Source of the DNA: Mesorhizobium hawassense
GTDB lineage: Bacteria; Pseudomonadota; Alphaproteobacteria; Rhizobiales; Rhizobiaceae
Length of the DNA: 64,000 nucleotides
NCBI RefSeq assembly: GCF_003289945.1
Contig: NZ_QMBP01000001.1
Span: 558,001 to 622,000, forward strand
Reading direction: 5' to 3'
Shown: positions 17,456-25,631 of the stretch, in pieces
Numbering within the stretch: position 1 is the stretch's first letter
How the letters are laid out: the number at the start of each line of letters is the position of its first letter
Notes under the pieces: generated by a model
Database searches by the model: none
What the model was told of the DNA's origin: nothing
Seen by the model: only the letters and a program-made list of their open reading frames with translations
Translations under genes and position numbers: made by a program

Positions 17456-18385
17456 ATGCGCGACCCCTATGAGGTGCTGGGCGTTGCCAAGAACGCATCG
17501 GCCAAGGACATAAAATCGGCCTACCGCAAGCTCGCCAAGAAGCATCATCCGGACCAGAATCCGAATGATCCGAAGGCGAAGGACCGTTTTGCCGCCGTCA
17601 ATCAGGCTTATGAAGTCGTCGGCGACGAAAAGGCGCGCGGCGCCTTCGACCGCGGCGAGATCGACGCCGAAGGCAAGCCGAAATTCCAGGGTTTTGAAGG
17701 TGCTGCCGGCGGCGATCCATTCGCCGGGTTCCGGCGTCAGCAAGGCCCCGGCGGCGCGCATTTCGAATTCCGCAGCGGGCGTCCGGGCGGCGATCCGTTC
17801 GACGGCAACAGCGACATCTTCAGCCAGATCTTCGGCGACGCCTTTTCCGGCGCGCGCGGCGGCGGCAGGGGCGGCGACCGTCGCCAGCCTTCCCAGGCTG
17901 CCGACTTGAACGTCACGCTGGACATCAGCGTCGAGGAAGCCGCCACTGCCGAGAAGGTGACGGCGATGTTCCCCGACGGCCGCAAGGTCGCGGTCAAGCT
18001 GCCGGCCTATGTCGAGGACGGCCAGACGATCCGCCTGAAGGGCCAGGGCGAGCAGGGTCCGGGCCAGCCCGGCGACGCGCTGGTCAAAATCCACATCCGC
18101 CGCCATCCGCGCTATCGGATCGAGGGGCGCGACCTGCATGTCGACCTGCCCGTCGATCTGGCCGACGCCGTGCTCGGCGCCAAGGTGGCGGTCGAGACGC
18201 CGACCGGCAAGCTCGCGGTCAATGTGCCCGCGTGGTCGAGCTCGGACAAGGTGCTGCGCCTGAAGGGCAGGGGCCTGCCGGAGAAAGCCGGCGGCCATGG
18301 CGATCTCTACGCCCATGTGCGGCTGATGCTGCCGGAAGGCGGCAATGCCGAGCTTGAGGCCCTGATGCGCCGCCAAAAAGGCTGA
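17456..18385 (+). CDS. DnaJ-class co-chaperone without zinc finger (CbpA-like)
   Basis: A protein of 309 residues. The J domain occupies residues 1-70 ([20 protein letters not shown]) with the HPD tripeptide in KKHHPDQN. A Gly/Phe-rich linker follows (residues ~80-145, with GGDPFAGF and GARGGGRGG), then the DnaJ C-terminal beta domains ([55 protein letters not shown]). The CxxCxGxG zinc fingers of true DnaJ are absent, which makes it a type II J protein like CbpA. It would stimulate DnaK's ATPase in the cytoplasm. ATG 17456 follows GCAGGAAGC. fabI begins about 110 bp later. Confidence 0.9.
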   Translation: MRDPYEVLGVAKNASAKDIKSAYRKLAKKHHPDQNPNDPKAKDRFAAVNQAYEVVGDEKARGAFDRGEIDAEGKPKFQGFEGAAGGDPFAGFRRQQGPGGAHFEFRSGRPGGDPFDGNSDIFSQIFGDAFSGARGGGRGGDRRQPSQAADLNVTLDISVEEAATAEKVTAMFPDGRKVAVKLPAYVEDGQTIRLKGQGEQGPGQPGDALVKIHIRRHPRYRIEGRDLHVDLPVDLADAVLGAKVAVETPTGKLAVNVPAWSSSDKVLRLKGRGLPEKAGGHGDLYAHVRLMLPEGGNAELEALMRRQKG

Positions 18386-18493
18386 TCGGCGGAATTTTGT
18401 TCCTGTTACAGTGTCTTTTGAGCGCTTGAAGGGGCTCTGTGCCTGTGCGATAGGGCTCTCCACAAAGCAGATATTCTTGCGGAGAGCTTGCAC

Positions 18494-19312
18494 ATGGCAG
18501 GTGGACAGGGCCTGATGGCCGGTAAGCGGGGCCTGATCCTCGGCGTCGCCAACAATCGGTCGATCGCTTACGGCATCGCCAAGGCATGCGTCGATCACGG
18601 CGCCGAAATCGCGCTGACCTATCAGGGCGAAGCCTTCAAGAAGCGCGTCGAGCCGCTCGCGGCCGAACTCAACGCGCATGTCGCCGGCCATTGCGACGTG
18701 ACCGACCCGGAGAGCCTCGACGCGGTCTTTGCCGATATCGCCAGGCATTGGGGCAAGCTCGACTTCCTCGTCCATGCCATCGCCTTCTCCGACAAGGACG
18801 AACTCACCGGCCGATATGTCGAGACGACGCGCGACAATTTCCTGCGCACCATGGATATCTCGGTGTATTCCTTCACCACCATCGCCAAACGCGCCGAGCC
18901 GCTGATGACGGACGGCGGTTCGCTTTTGACGCTGACCTATTACGGCGCCGAGAAGGTGATGCCGCATTACAACGTCATGGGCGTCGCCAAGGCGGCGCTG
19001 GAAGCGAGCGTGCGCTATCTCGCCGTCGACCTCGGCGCCAAGAAGATCCGCGTCAACGCCATCTCGGCCGGGCCGATCAAGACGCTTGCCGCTTCAGGCA
19101 TCGGCGACTTCCGCTACATCCTGAAGTGGAACGAGTACAATTCGCCGCTGAAGCAAACGGTCACCCAGGAAGAGGTCGGCGATTCCGGCGTCTATTTCCT
19201 GTCGGACCTGTCGCGCGGCGTGACCGGCGAGGTCCATCATGTCGATTCCGGCTATCACGTGGTCGGCATGAAGGCGGTCGACGCGCCGGATATCTCGACC
19301 GTCAAGGACTAG
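18494..19312 (+). CDS. fabI: Enoyl-ACP reductase (NADH), FabI type
   Basis: A protein of 272 residues. FabI landmarks are GKRGLILGVANNRSIAYGIA (the divergent NAD-binding loop), HCDVTDPESLDAVF, FLVHAIAFSDKDELTGRY, SLLTLTYYGAEKVMPHYNVM with catalytic Tyr and then GVAKAALEAS with catalytic Lys, and ISAGPIKTLAASGI. It reduces trans-2-enoyl-ACP in the last step of each fatty acid elongation cycle and belongs to the triclosan-target family. ATG 18494 follows GGAGAG; a TTG two codons upstream is possible. It sits in the conserved rhizobial stretch with aroC and ribBX. Confidence 0.93.
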   Translation: MAGGQGLMAGKRGLILGVANNRSIAYGIAKACVDHGAEIALTYQGEAFKKRVEPLAAELNAHVAGHCDVTDPESLDAVFADIARHWGKLDFLVHAIAFSDKDELTGRYVETTRDNFLRTMDISVYSFTTIAKRAEPLMTDGGSLLTLTYYGAEKVMPHYNVMGVAKAALEASVRYLAVDLGAKKIRVNAISAGPIKTLAASGIGDFRYILKWNEYNSPLKQTVTQEEVGDSGVYFLSDLSRGVTGEVHHVDSGYHVVGMKAVDAPDISTVKD

Positions 19313-19364
19313 TCTTTATCCCCGCTATCTTCGTCCAGGCCCTGGCCCGACCTCGGAAGACCTG

Positions 19365-19952
19365 ATGTATCCGCTCGTCTACATCGCGCGCCACGGCCAG
19401 ACCGAGTGGAATGCCGAGCGCCGCCTGCAAGGCCAGGCCGATACCGATATCAACGAACTTGGCCGCGAGCAGGCGACGCACAACGGCCGCCGGTTGGCGG
19501 AACTCATCGGAAATGCCGCGGGTTTCGATTTTGTCGCCAGCCCGATGCGCCGCACGCGCGAGACCATGGAGCTGATGCGCGCGGCGATGGGGCTCGACCC
19601 GCTCGCCTATCGCACCGATCCGCGCCTGGTGGAGCTAAGCTTCGGCGACTGGCAGGGTTTCACCTTCGCCGAACTCGAAAAGCGTGTCCCGGGTTCTACC
19701 AAAAGTCGCCGCGCCGCCAAGTGGGATTTCCAGCCGCCGGGCGAGGGCGCGGAAAGCTACGAGATGCTGCTGGAACGGGTGAAGCCATGGTTCGATGCAC
19801 TCGACCGGCCTACGGTTTGCGTCACGCATGGCGGCGTCATGCGCTGCTTCTTCCGCTTCGTCACCGGCATTTCCAAACAGGAAGCCGCCGGCCTGGAAAT
19901 CCCGCAGGATCGCCTGCTGCGGCTTGAGGGCCGCAGCCTGGAGTGGTTGTGA
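19365..19952 (+). CDS. Histidine phosphatase family protein (phosphoglycerate mutase-like)
   Basis: A protein of 195 residues with the RHG motif at the N-terminus (YIARHGQTEWNAERRLQGQA), the second Arg in FVASPMRRTRETMEL, the acid ELSFGDWQGFTFAEL and the second catalytic His in CVTHGGVMRCFF. It is a branch-1 histidine phosphatase of the GpmB/CobC type. It acts on a small phosphorylated metabolite in the cytoplasm; neither mutase activity nor the substrate can be read from the sequence. It lies 52 bp after fabI on the same strand, probably in one transcript, and is followed by the 185-bp inverted-repeat element. Confidence 0.85.
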   Translation: MYPLVYIARHGQTEWNAERRLQGQADTDINELGREQATHNGRRLAELIGNAAGFDFVASPMRRTRETMELMRAAMGLDPLAYRTDPRLVELSFGDWQGFTFAELEKRVPGSTKSRRAAKWDFQPPGEGAESYEMLLERVKPWFDALDRPTVCVTHGGVMRCFFRFVTGISKQEAAGLEIPQDRLLRLEGRSLEWL

Positions 19953-19967
19953 AGGCTGCGACCTTTC

Positions 19968-20152
19968 GAATTCAGGTCAGGCCGAGTCGAGAACGGTGGA
20001 TTCCGAGAACCGGCCTACGCCGACCGTAGCGTTCATAGCGGAGACACTTATGAGGGCTTCGGCCGGCGAAGGCCGGAGCGGAGCGTACTTCTAGTACGTG
20101 AGCACCGGAAGCGCAGGAAGCCGGCTTTCGCAGGCCGGCCTCACCTGAATTC
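19968..20152. repeat. 185-bp element with 16-bp terminal inverted repeats
   Basis: The ends are GAATTCAGGTCAGGCC at 19968-19983 and the inverse of GAATTCAGGTGAGGCC at 20137-20152, one mismatch in 16. The interior is GC-rich, with several small hairpins (GGCCGGCGAAGGCC-type) and TACTTCTAGTACGTGAGC. It has no coding capacity and fills the gap between two convergent genes. It touches the stop codon of the DUF1344 gene. It could be a MITE-like or intergenic mosaic repeat. Confidence 0.65.
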
Positions 20153-20415
20153 TAATTCTGGTCGCTGTCGGGCAACTGCATATCGGTAACGACATTCTCG
20201 CCATTGCTCACGTCATAGGCGATGACGATGTCCATGCCGGGCTTCAGCGAGTCGAGATCGGTCTCGGCGTTGAGCTTGTAGGCTTTTCCGTCGTCAAGCG
20301 TCAGCGTCAGCGTGTCCTTGTCGACCTTCTTGATCAGGCCTTCGGTCTGGCCGGCGAACGCGGCGGCGGTGGAAATCAGCAACATGGCGCAGGCGGCGCC
20401 AATCAGGGTACGCAT
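20152..20415 (-). CDS. DUF1344 family small periplasmic protein
   Basis: A protein of 87 residues with a signal peptide (TLIGAACAMLLISTAAAFAG). The short mature domain, TEGLIKKVDKDTLTLTLDDG, then LDSLKPGMDIVIAYDV and NVVTDMQLPD, fits DUF1344, a small OB-like beta domain common in Rhizobiales with no known activity. The stop codon (20152-20154) shares a base with the right end of the 185-bp repeat. The gene is divergent from aroC with 255 bp between; no regulatory motif was recognised there. Confidence 0.75.
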   Translation of the reverse strand: MRTLIGAACAMLLISTAAAFAGQTEGLIKKVDKDTLTLTLDDGKAYKLNAETDLDSLKPGMDIVIAYDVSNGENVVTDMQLPDSDQN

Positions 20416-20670
20416 CGTCGTCCTCTTTGGTCATTGCGCCGGCTGGTCAGCGGCGGGTCCTCAACGGCGGATGGGAAGAGAGCAGAAACCAACCGAATGT
20501 GTCAAAACTAAATCAGCCACATCACAGTTTGATGCATCCGATCACCGTTTGACCCCTGTGGAAAACGCCAATAGAAGGCAGCCGTGGAGCGCCGCGCGTC
20601 CTTTTGGATGCGCAAGGGACGCTGCACCACATTAAGTTGCCGGCGTCGCCGCCGGGGCAGGGTGCTTTTC

Positions 20671-21786
20671 ATGTCGCACAACACATTCGGCCACCTCTTC
20701 CGCGTCACCACCTGGGGTGAAAGCCACGGCGCCGCGCTCGGCTGCGTTGTCGACGGCTGCCCGCCCGGCATCCGCTTCAAGCGCGAGGACATCCAGGCCG
20801 AGCTCGACCGCCGCCGCCCCGGACAGTCGCGTTTCGTCACCCAGCGCCGCGAGCCGGACGAGGTCGAGATCCTGTCCGGCTTCATCCTCGACGAGGACGG
20901 CGAGACGATGATCACCACCGGCACGCCGGTGTCGATGCTGATCGAGAATGTCGACCAGCGCTCCAAGGACTATGGCGAGATCGCCCGCCAGTACCGGCCG
21001 GGCCATGCCGACTACACCTACGACGTCAAATACGGCTTGCGCGACCATCGCGGCGGCGGCCGCTCCTCGGCGCGCGAGACTGCCGCCCGGGTCGCGGCCG
21101 GCGCGCTGGCGCGCAAGATCGTGCCAGGCCTGACGGTGCGCGGCGCGCTGGTCTCAATGGGCGAAAAGTCGATCGATCGCGCCAACTGGAACTGGAATTT
21201 CGTCGGTGACGCCGAAAACCCGTTCTTCACTCCGGATCCGGCCTCGGTTCCGGTCTTCACCCAATATCTCGACGGCATCCGCAAGGCCGGCTCCTCGGTC
21301 GGCGCGGTGATCGAGATCGTCGCCGACGGCGTGCCGGCCGGCCTCGGCGCGCCGATCTACGCCAAGCTCGACCAGGACATCGCTTCCGGCCTGATGTCGA
21401 TCAACGCCGTCAAGGGCGTCGAGATCGGCAACGGCTTCGAGGCGGCCCGCATCACCGGCGAACAGAACGCCGACGAGATGCGCATGGGCAATGACGGCAA
21501 GCCGGTGTTCCTGTCCAACAATGCCGGCGGCATCCTGGGCGGCATCTCGACCGGACAGGCGATCGTCGCCCGCTTCGCCGTCAAGCCGACCTCCTCGATC
21601 CTGACCCCGCGCCAGTCGATCGACAAGGATGGCAAGGATGTCGAGGTGATGACCAAGGGCCGCCACGACCCGTGCGTCGGCATCCGCGCCGTGCCGATCG
21701 GCGAAGCCATGGTTGCCTGCGCGATCGCCGATCATTATCTGCGGCACAGAGGACAGACAGGAAAGGGAATAGGCAGTAGGGATTAG
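20671..21786 (+). CDS. aroC: Chorismate synthase
   Basis: A protein of 371 residues. Signatures are [18 protein letters not shown] near the N-terminus, [33 protein letters not shown], the family pattern [20 protein letters not shown] and [15 protein letters not shown]. It converts 5-enolpyruvylshikimate 3-phosphate to chorismate using reduced FMN. ATG 20671 begins the conserved [15 protein letters not shown]; the open frame upstream is not homologous. After the usual end ([10 protein letters not shown]) the last residues KGIGSRD and the TAG stop come from the heptamer-repeat element, so the original stop seems to have been displaced. Confidence 0.95.
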   Translation: MSHNTFGHLFRVTTWGESHGAALGCVVDGCPPGIRFKREDIQAELDRRRPGQSRFVTQRREPDEVEILSGFILDEDGETMITTGTPVSMLIENVDQRSKDYGEIARQYRPGHADYTYDVKYGLRDHRGGGRSSARETAARVAAGALARKIVPGLTVRGALVSMGEKSIDRANWNWNFVGDAENPFFTPDPASVPVFTQYLDGIRKAGSSVGAVIEIVADGVPAGLGAPIYAKLDQDIASGLMSINAVKGVEIGNGFEAARITGEQNADEMRMGNDGKPVFLSNNAGGILGGISTGQAIVARFAVKPTSSILTPRQSIDKDGKDVEVMTKGRHDPCVGIRAVPIGEAMVACAIADHYLRHRGQTGKGIGSRD

Positions 21787-21855
21787 GCAGTAGGCGAACC
21801 TGCCCACCCCGAAACAGCCTTTTCTCTAGTGCCTACTGCCTAATTCCTATTCCCT
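21765..21855. repeat. Heptamer-repeat hairpin, copy 2, covering the aroC stop
   Basis: The left arm 21765-21794 reads GGGAATAGGCAGTAGG then GATTAGGCAGTAGG. The right arm 21828-21855 is largely its inverse, ending CCTACTGCCTAATTCC and TATTCCC. About 33 bases separate the arms. It is the same family as 8394-8517 but with fewer heptamers. It begins inside the last codons of aroC and ends 20 bp before ribBX, so it could act as terminator or attenuator. Confidence 0.85.
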
Positions 21856-21875
21856 GCGAGCGAAGCGAGCGCCCC

Positions 21876-22976
21876 ATGCCATACGACCAGAAGAAGATCG
21901 TCGAAGCGATCCGCGCCTTCGAGCGCGGCGAGATCGTCGTCGTCATGGACGATGACGGGCGCGAGAACGAGGGCGACCTGATCGTCGCCGCCGTGCACTG
22001 CACGCCGGAGAAGATGGCCTTCATCGTCCGCAACACCTCCGGCATCGTCTGCACGCCGATGCCGCGCGAGGAGGCCAAGCGGCTCAATCTGCAGCCGATG
22101 GTCGCCGACAATGATTCCGCGCACACCACGGCCTTTACCGTCAGCGTCGATTTCAAGCATGGCACCACCACGGGCATTTCGGCCGACGACCGCACGCTGA
22201 CCGTGCGCAACCTCGCCAACGGCAATGTCGGCGCCTCGGATTTCGTGCGTCCTGGCCACATTTTCCCGCTGATCGCGCGCGAGGGCGGCGTGCTGATGCG
22301 CTCGGGCCATACGGAAGCCGCGGTCGATCTCTGCAAGCTCGCCGGCCTGCCGCCGATCGGCGTCATCTCCGAGCTGGTCAATGACGACGGCACCGTGAAG
22401 CGCGGCCCGCAGGTGCAAGCCTTCGCCGAAGAGCATGGCCTGAAGCAGGTTTCGGTCGCCGATCTCATCGCCTACCGGCAGCGCAAGGAAACGCTGGTCG
22501 AGCGCGTCGCCTGCTCGGACATCGACACGCTCGGCGGCAAGGCGCAGGTTTTCACCTATACGCTGCCGTGGGACACCATGCACCATGTCGCGGTCGTATT
22601 CGGCGATATCCGCGATGGCGAGGACGTGCCGGTGCGGCTGCATTCGGAAGATGTCGTCACCGACGTCTTCGGCACCAGCCATCGGCTCGACGGCATCATG
22701 AAGGCGATGGGCGAGCGCAAGCGCGGTGTCATCGTCTATCTGCGCGAGGGCTCGGTCGGCGTCGCCCATCAGGAGCGCAAGCGTCCGGTCAGCGGCGACC
22801 GCGAGGACCATGATGAAGCCCGCCGCCGCGAGAACGAATGGCGCGAGATCGGCCTCGGCGCCCAGATCCTCAAGGATCTCGGCATCTCCTCGATCAACCT
22901 GATCGCCTCGCGCGAGCGCCACTATGTCGGTCTCGAAGGCTTCGGCATCCACATCGCCAAGACCGAGATCCTCTAG
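21876..22976 (+). CDS. ribB: 3,4-dihydroxy-2-butanone 4-phosphate synthase with degenerate GTP cyclohydrolase II domain (RibBX type)
   Basis: A protein of 366 residues. The N-terminal ~205 residues are a complete RibB domain: VVVMDDDGRENEGDL (acidic metal-binding loop), FIVRNTSGIVCTP, DFKHGTTTGISADDRTLT, FVRPGHIFPL and GHTEAAVDLCKLAGL. It makes 3,4-dihydroxy-2-butanone 4-phosphate from ribulose 5-phosphate for riboflavin synthesis. The C-terminal ~155 residues keep the RibA fold, but its zinc ligands are gone: VRLHSEDVVTDVFGTSHRLDG stands where HSEC...RCDCG is expected. GTP cyclohydrolase activity is therefore unlikely. This matches the RibBX arrangement reported in rhizobia. It starts 20 bp after the repeat that ends aroC. 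Confidence 0.93.
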   Translation: MPYDQKKIVEAIRAFERGEIVVVMDDDGRENEGDLIVAAVHCTPEKMAFIVRNTSGIVCTPMPREEAKRLNLQPMVADNDSAHTTAFTVSVDFKHGTTTGISADDRTLTVRNLANGNVGASDFVRPGHIFPLIAREGGVLMRSGHTEAAVDLCKLAGLPPIGVISELVNDDGTVKRGPQVQAFAEEHGLKQVSVADLIAYRQRKETLVERVACSDIDTLGGKAQVFTYTLPWDTMHHVAVVFGDIRDGEDVPVRLHSEDVVTDVFGTSHRLDGIMKAMGERKRGVIVYLREGSVGVAHQERKRPVSGDREDHDEARRRENEWREIGLGAQILKDLGISSINLIASRERHYVGLEGFGIHIAKTEIL

Positions 22977-23000
22977 GGTCCCGGATCGCCGGCCAGGGTG

Positions 23001-23537
23001 ATGAGCAGGTCGCTCCCGTCCAGTCAGGACAGCAAAAGGCTGTTGCTGCGCCGGCCGGCGGCTGCCGATCTCGACTTCCTGGTCGATCTGTTCTCGCGGC
23101 CCGAACTGGTCGCGCATCGCCCCGACCCGACACCCGACACGCTGCAACAGAGCGCGGCGAGGCTCGCCCGCGACATCGACCACTGGGACAAAAACGGTTT
23201 CGGTCGCTGGGCAGTCGAGGCGGAAGGCAGGCTGGTCGGCTTCGGCGGCGTCACCCTCTCGAGTGACTTCGAAGGCCTGAACCTCTCCTACCATCTCCAT
23301 CCCGGCAGTTGGGGTCACGGCTATGCCAGCGAGCTGGTCATGGAAGCCTTGCGCGCGGCGTTCCTGACTCTGGAAGCCGAGCGCGTGATCGCTTTGGCGC
23401 GGCCGGCAAATCCGGCCTCGCGCCGCGTGCTGGAGAAAAGCGGCTTCACCTTCGACAGGGACGTGATGCTGCATGGCGCGCCGACGGGCCTCTTCATCGT
23501 CACGGCGGCGAGCTATAAAGGGCGGCGGCCGGCCTGA
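23001..23537 (+). CDS. GNAT family N-acetyltransferase (RimJ/RimL-like)
   Basis: A protein of 178 residues with an Acetyltransf_3 layout: SKRLLLRRPAAADLDFLVDL, WAVEAEGRLVGFGGVTL, LSYHLHPGSWGHGYASEL (acetyl-CoA loop with Q/R-x-x-G variant SWGHGYA), VIALARPANPASRRVLEKSG and FTFDRDV. Such enzymes transfer acetyl from acetyl-CoA to the alpha-amine of a protein or to a small amine; the substrate is unknown. ATG 23001 is preceded in frame by a GTG, so the start could shift one codon. It is 24 bp after ribBX on the same strand. Confidence 0.85.
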   Translation: MSRSLPSSQDSKRLLLRRPAAADLDFLVDLFSRPELVAHRPDPTPDTLQQSAARLARDIDHWDKNGFGRWAVEAEGRLVGFGGVTLSSDFEGLNLSYHLHPGSWGHGYASELVMEALRAAFLTLEAERVIALARPANPASRRVLEKSGFTFDRDVMLHGAPTGLFIVTAASYKGRRPA

Positions 23538-23565
23538 CGCCCGGCGGGCCGCCGGACGTGTCGAA

Positions 23566-24786
23566 CTACTCGGCCAGGATCACCGCTTCGCCTCTGTCCG
23601 CATCGCAATCATCCGTCGCCAGCCGACGTTGGCCGGCGAGCACGGTGACCAGGGCGATGGCGCCTGCCGCGACGGACACGAAGAACCCGTTCTGCGGACC
23701 GAAATTGTCGACCATCCAGCCGGCGGCGAAGGAGCCCAGCGCCATGCCGATGCCGATCCCGGTCGTCACCCAGGTGACGCCTTCGGTCAGCATCGCCGGA
23801 GGCACGTGGCGTTCGATCAGGCCGAAAGCGGTAATGAAGGTCGGCGAGATCGCGACGCCGCTGACGAAAACTGCAAGTGCCAGAACCGGCACCGTGTCGG
23901 CAAAGAGCAGCGGCAGGGTGGTGAGCGCGACCACGCCGACCGCGACAGCCAACTGCCGCTGTAGCGGCGCCTTCAGGCTGAGCGCGCCGACGACGACGCC
24001 GAGCACGAACGAGCCCAACGCATAGACGCCGATGACAAGGCTTGCCGCTTCGGGCTGGCCGAGCGCCTTGGTGATGGCGACGGTGGTGACTTCCGTGGTG
24101 GCGAAGGTCGCGCCGACGAAGATCAGCGCGAAGGTGATGATCTGGACCGGCCGCAGGCCGATCGCCGAGCCCGCGGCGCCATGCTCGGCGAGGCGCGCAG
24201 GCGGCTCGGACGAGCGCTGCAAAAGGAATGCCGTCGAGCCAAGCGCCAGCAGCACTGTGCTGACCACCATGCCGGCTTCGGGAAACAGCGCCGCGCTCAG
24301 GCCCACCGACAGCGACGCGCCGGCGACATAGACCAGCTCGTCCGCGGCCGATTCGAAGGCGAAGGCGGTGTTGAGCTCCGGCCGGTCGCGAAAGATCTCG
24401 GTCCAGCGCGCCCTGACCAGCGCCGGGATGTTGGGCATGGCGGCGGCGAGCAGCGCCGACCCGAACAAGGTCCAGGCCGGCCAGTGCTGGTTGGCGGCAA
24501 TGATCAGTGTCGAGAAGGAAAGCACAGAGACGACCGTCATCGGCGCGGCGATCGCCGTCTGGCCTCGCCGGTCCACCAGCCGCGACACCTGCGGCGACAC
24601 GAACGCGTTGACCAGCGCATAGGTCGCGGAGACCGCTCCGGCCAGCCAGTATTCGCCATGCGTCTGCGACAGCATCGCCACGATGCCGATCGGCGCCATG
24701 GCGATCGGCAGCCGGGCGATGAAAGCGGCCGCGGCAAAGCCTTTCGTGCCGGAAGCCCGAAAGATTTCCGCATAGGGGTTTCGCAT
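23566..24786 (-). CDS. MFS transporter, probable drug/metabolite exporter
   Basis: A protein of 406 residues with about twelve hydrophobic segments. It has the MFS loop 2-3 motif in variant form (PQVSRLVDRRGQTAIAAP, normally GxLaDRxGrR) and motif-like GPQNGFFVSVAAGAIALVT near the end. There are no substrate-specific residues I can name. ATG 24786 follows CGAGGAG and is preferred to the longer frame from 24819, which would run into the operator region. It is divergent from a TetR gene with three palindromic operator-like sites between, the classic layout of an efflux pump under its own repressor. The substrate is unknown. Confidence 0.85.
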   Translation of the reverse strand: MRNPYAEIFRASGTKGFAAAAFIARLPIAMAPIGIVAMLSQTHGEYWLAGAVSATYALVNAFVSPQVSRLVDRRGQTAIAAPMTVVSVLSFSTLIIAANQHWPAWTLFGSALLAAAMPNIPALVRARWTEIFRDRPELNTAFAFESAADELVYVAGASLSVGLSAALFPEAGMVVSTVLLALGSTAFLLQRSSEPPARLAEHGAAGSAIGLRPVQIITFALIFVGATFATTEVTTVAITKALGQPEAASLVIGVYALGSFVLGVVVGALSLKAPLQRQLAVAVGVVALTTLPLLFADTVPVLALAVFVSGVAISPTFITAFGLIERHVPPAMLTEGVTWVTTGIGIGMALGSFAAGWMVDNFGPQNGFFVSVAAGAIALVTVLAGQRRLATDDCDADRGEAVILAE

Positions 24787-24823
24787 GCTCTGGCTCCTCG
24801 ACAAGGGTGTATACCACAACTAA

Positions 24824-24889
24824 ATACGCTGCGTATGAACGTCAGATAATTCATACGCCGCGTATGTCAATTGGCATACAGTGCGTATG
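24824..24889. promoter_or_regulatory. Three TetR-type operator palindromes
   Basis: Three related 13- to 15-bp dyads lie between the divergent MFS and TetR genes: ATACGCTGCGTAT at 24824-24836, CATACGCCGCGTATG at 24852-24866 (perfect about a central base) and CATACAGTGCGTATG at 24875-24889 (two mismatched positions). Centres are 29 and 23 bp apart. They probably bind the adjacent TetR and overlap both promoters. Confidence 0.75.
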
Positions 24890-24906
24890 TGAGTAGGGCC
24901 AGGACC

Positions 24907-25500
24907 ATGCACAGACCGCGCAAGGAGATGATCGCCGCGACCCGCGGCAAGCTGATCGCGGCCGCCCGCCACGCTTTCGGCACGATCGGCTATGCCGAAG
25001 CCTCGATGGACGATTTTACCGCCTCGGCCGGCCTGACGCGCGGCGCGCTCTATCATCATTTCGGCGACAAGAAGGGGCTGCTGCAGGCGGTGATCGCCGA
25101 GATCGACGGCGAGATGGCCGTGCGCGTGAACGAGGTGGCGTCGAAGGCGCCGACCCGCTGGCAGCATTTCGTCGACGAATGCACCACCTATATCGAGATG
25201 GCGCTGGAGCCTGAGATCCAGCGCATCATGTTCCGCGACGGCCCGGCCGTGCTCGGCGACCCGGCGCAATGGCCGAACGCCAATGCCTGCACGGCCTCAA
25301 TGACCGATCACTTGACCGCGCTGCAGCAGGAGGGGGTGGTCGTGGCTGATCTCGACCCGGAGACGGCGGCGCGGTTGATCAACGGCGCCAGCAGCCAGGC
25401 CGCGCAGCGCATCGCCAATTCCAAGGATCCCGAAGCGACGTCCAAGAAGGCGATCGCGGCGTTCAAGCAACTGCTCGAAGGTTTGCACAAGAGGGCCTAA
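24907..25500 (+). CDS. TetR-family repressor
   Basis: A protein of 197 residues. The N-terminal HTH is classic: TRGKLIAAARHAFGTIGYAE, ASMDDFTASAGLTRGALYHHF and GDKKGLLQAVIAEID. The C-terminal ligand domain includes WQHFVDECTTYIEMALEPEI and RIMFRDGPAVLGDPAQW, a C-terminal-domain pattern common in TetR proteins of Rhizobiales. ATG 24907 is chosen; upstream in-frame GTG/TTG codons lie inside the operator region. It should repress both itself and the divergent MFS gene through the palindromes at 24824-24889. The inducer is unknown, probably a substrate of the exporter. Confidence 0.88.
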   Translation: MHRPRKEMIAATRGKLIAAARHAFGTIGYAEASMDDFTASAGLTRGALYHHFGDKKGLLQAVIAEIDGEMAVRVNEVASKAPTRWQHFVDECTTYIEMALEPEIQRIMFRDGPAVLGDPAQWPNANACTASMTDHLTALQQEGVVVADLDPETAARLINGASSQAAQRIANSKDPEATSKKAIAAFKQLLEGLHKRA

Positions 25501-25631
25501 CCGCACGCTTGGGTAACCAAGCCACCGGGTTTTGCACCGGTTTCGGACCGGCGCAACCCTGCCGTGATTGACAACAGCCGGGGCGAGCGCATCCTCCACC
25601 GCCAACTCTTAGGGTGTGGAGAGTCGGGGCC

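Noticed and set aside
17327..18967. 546-codon minus-strand frame opposite the DnaJ-class and fabI genes
   Set aside because: Shadow frame; the plus-strand genes are unambiguous.
21840..23474. 544-codon minus-strand frame opposite ribBX and the GNAT gene
   Set aside because: No domain; codon pattern is the reverse image of the sense genes.
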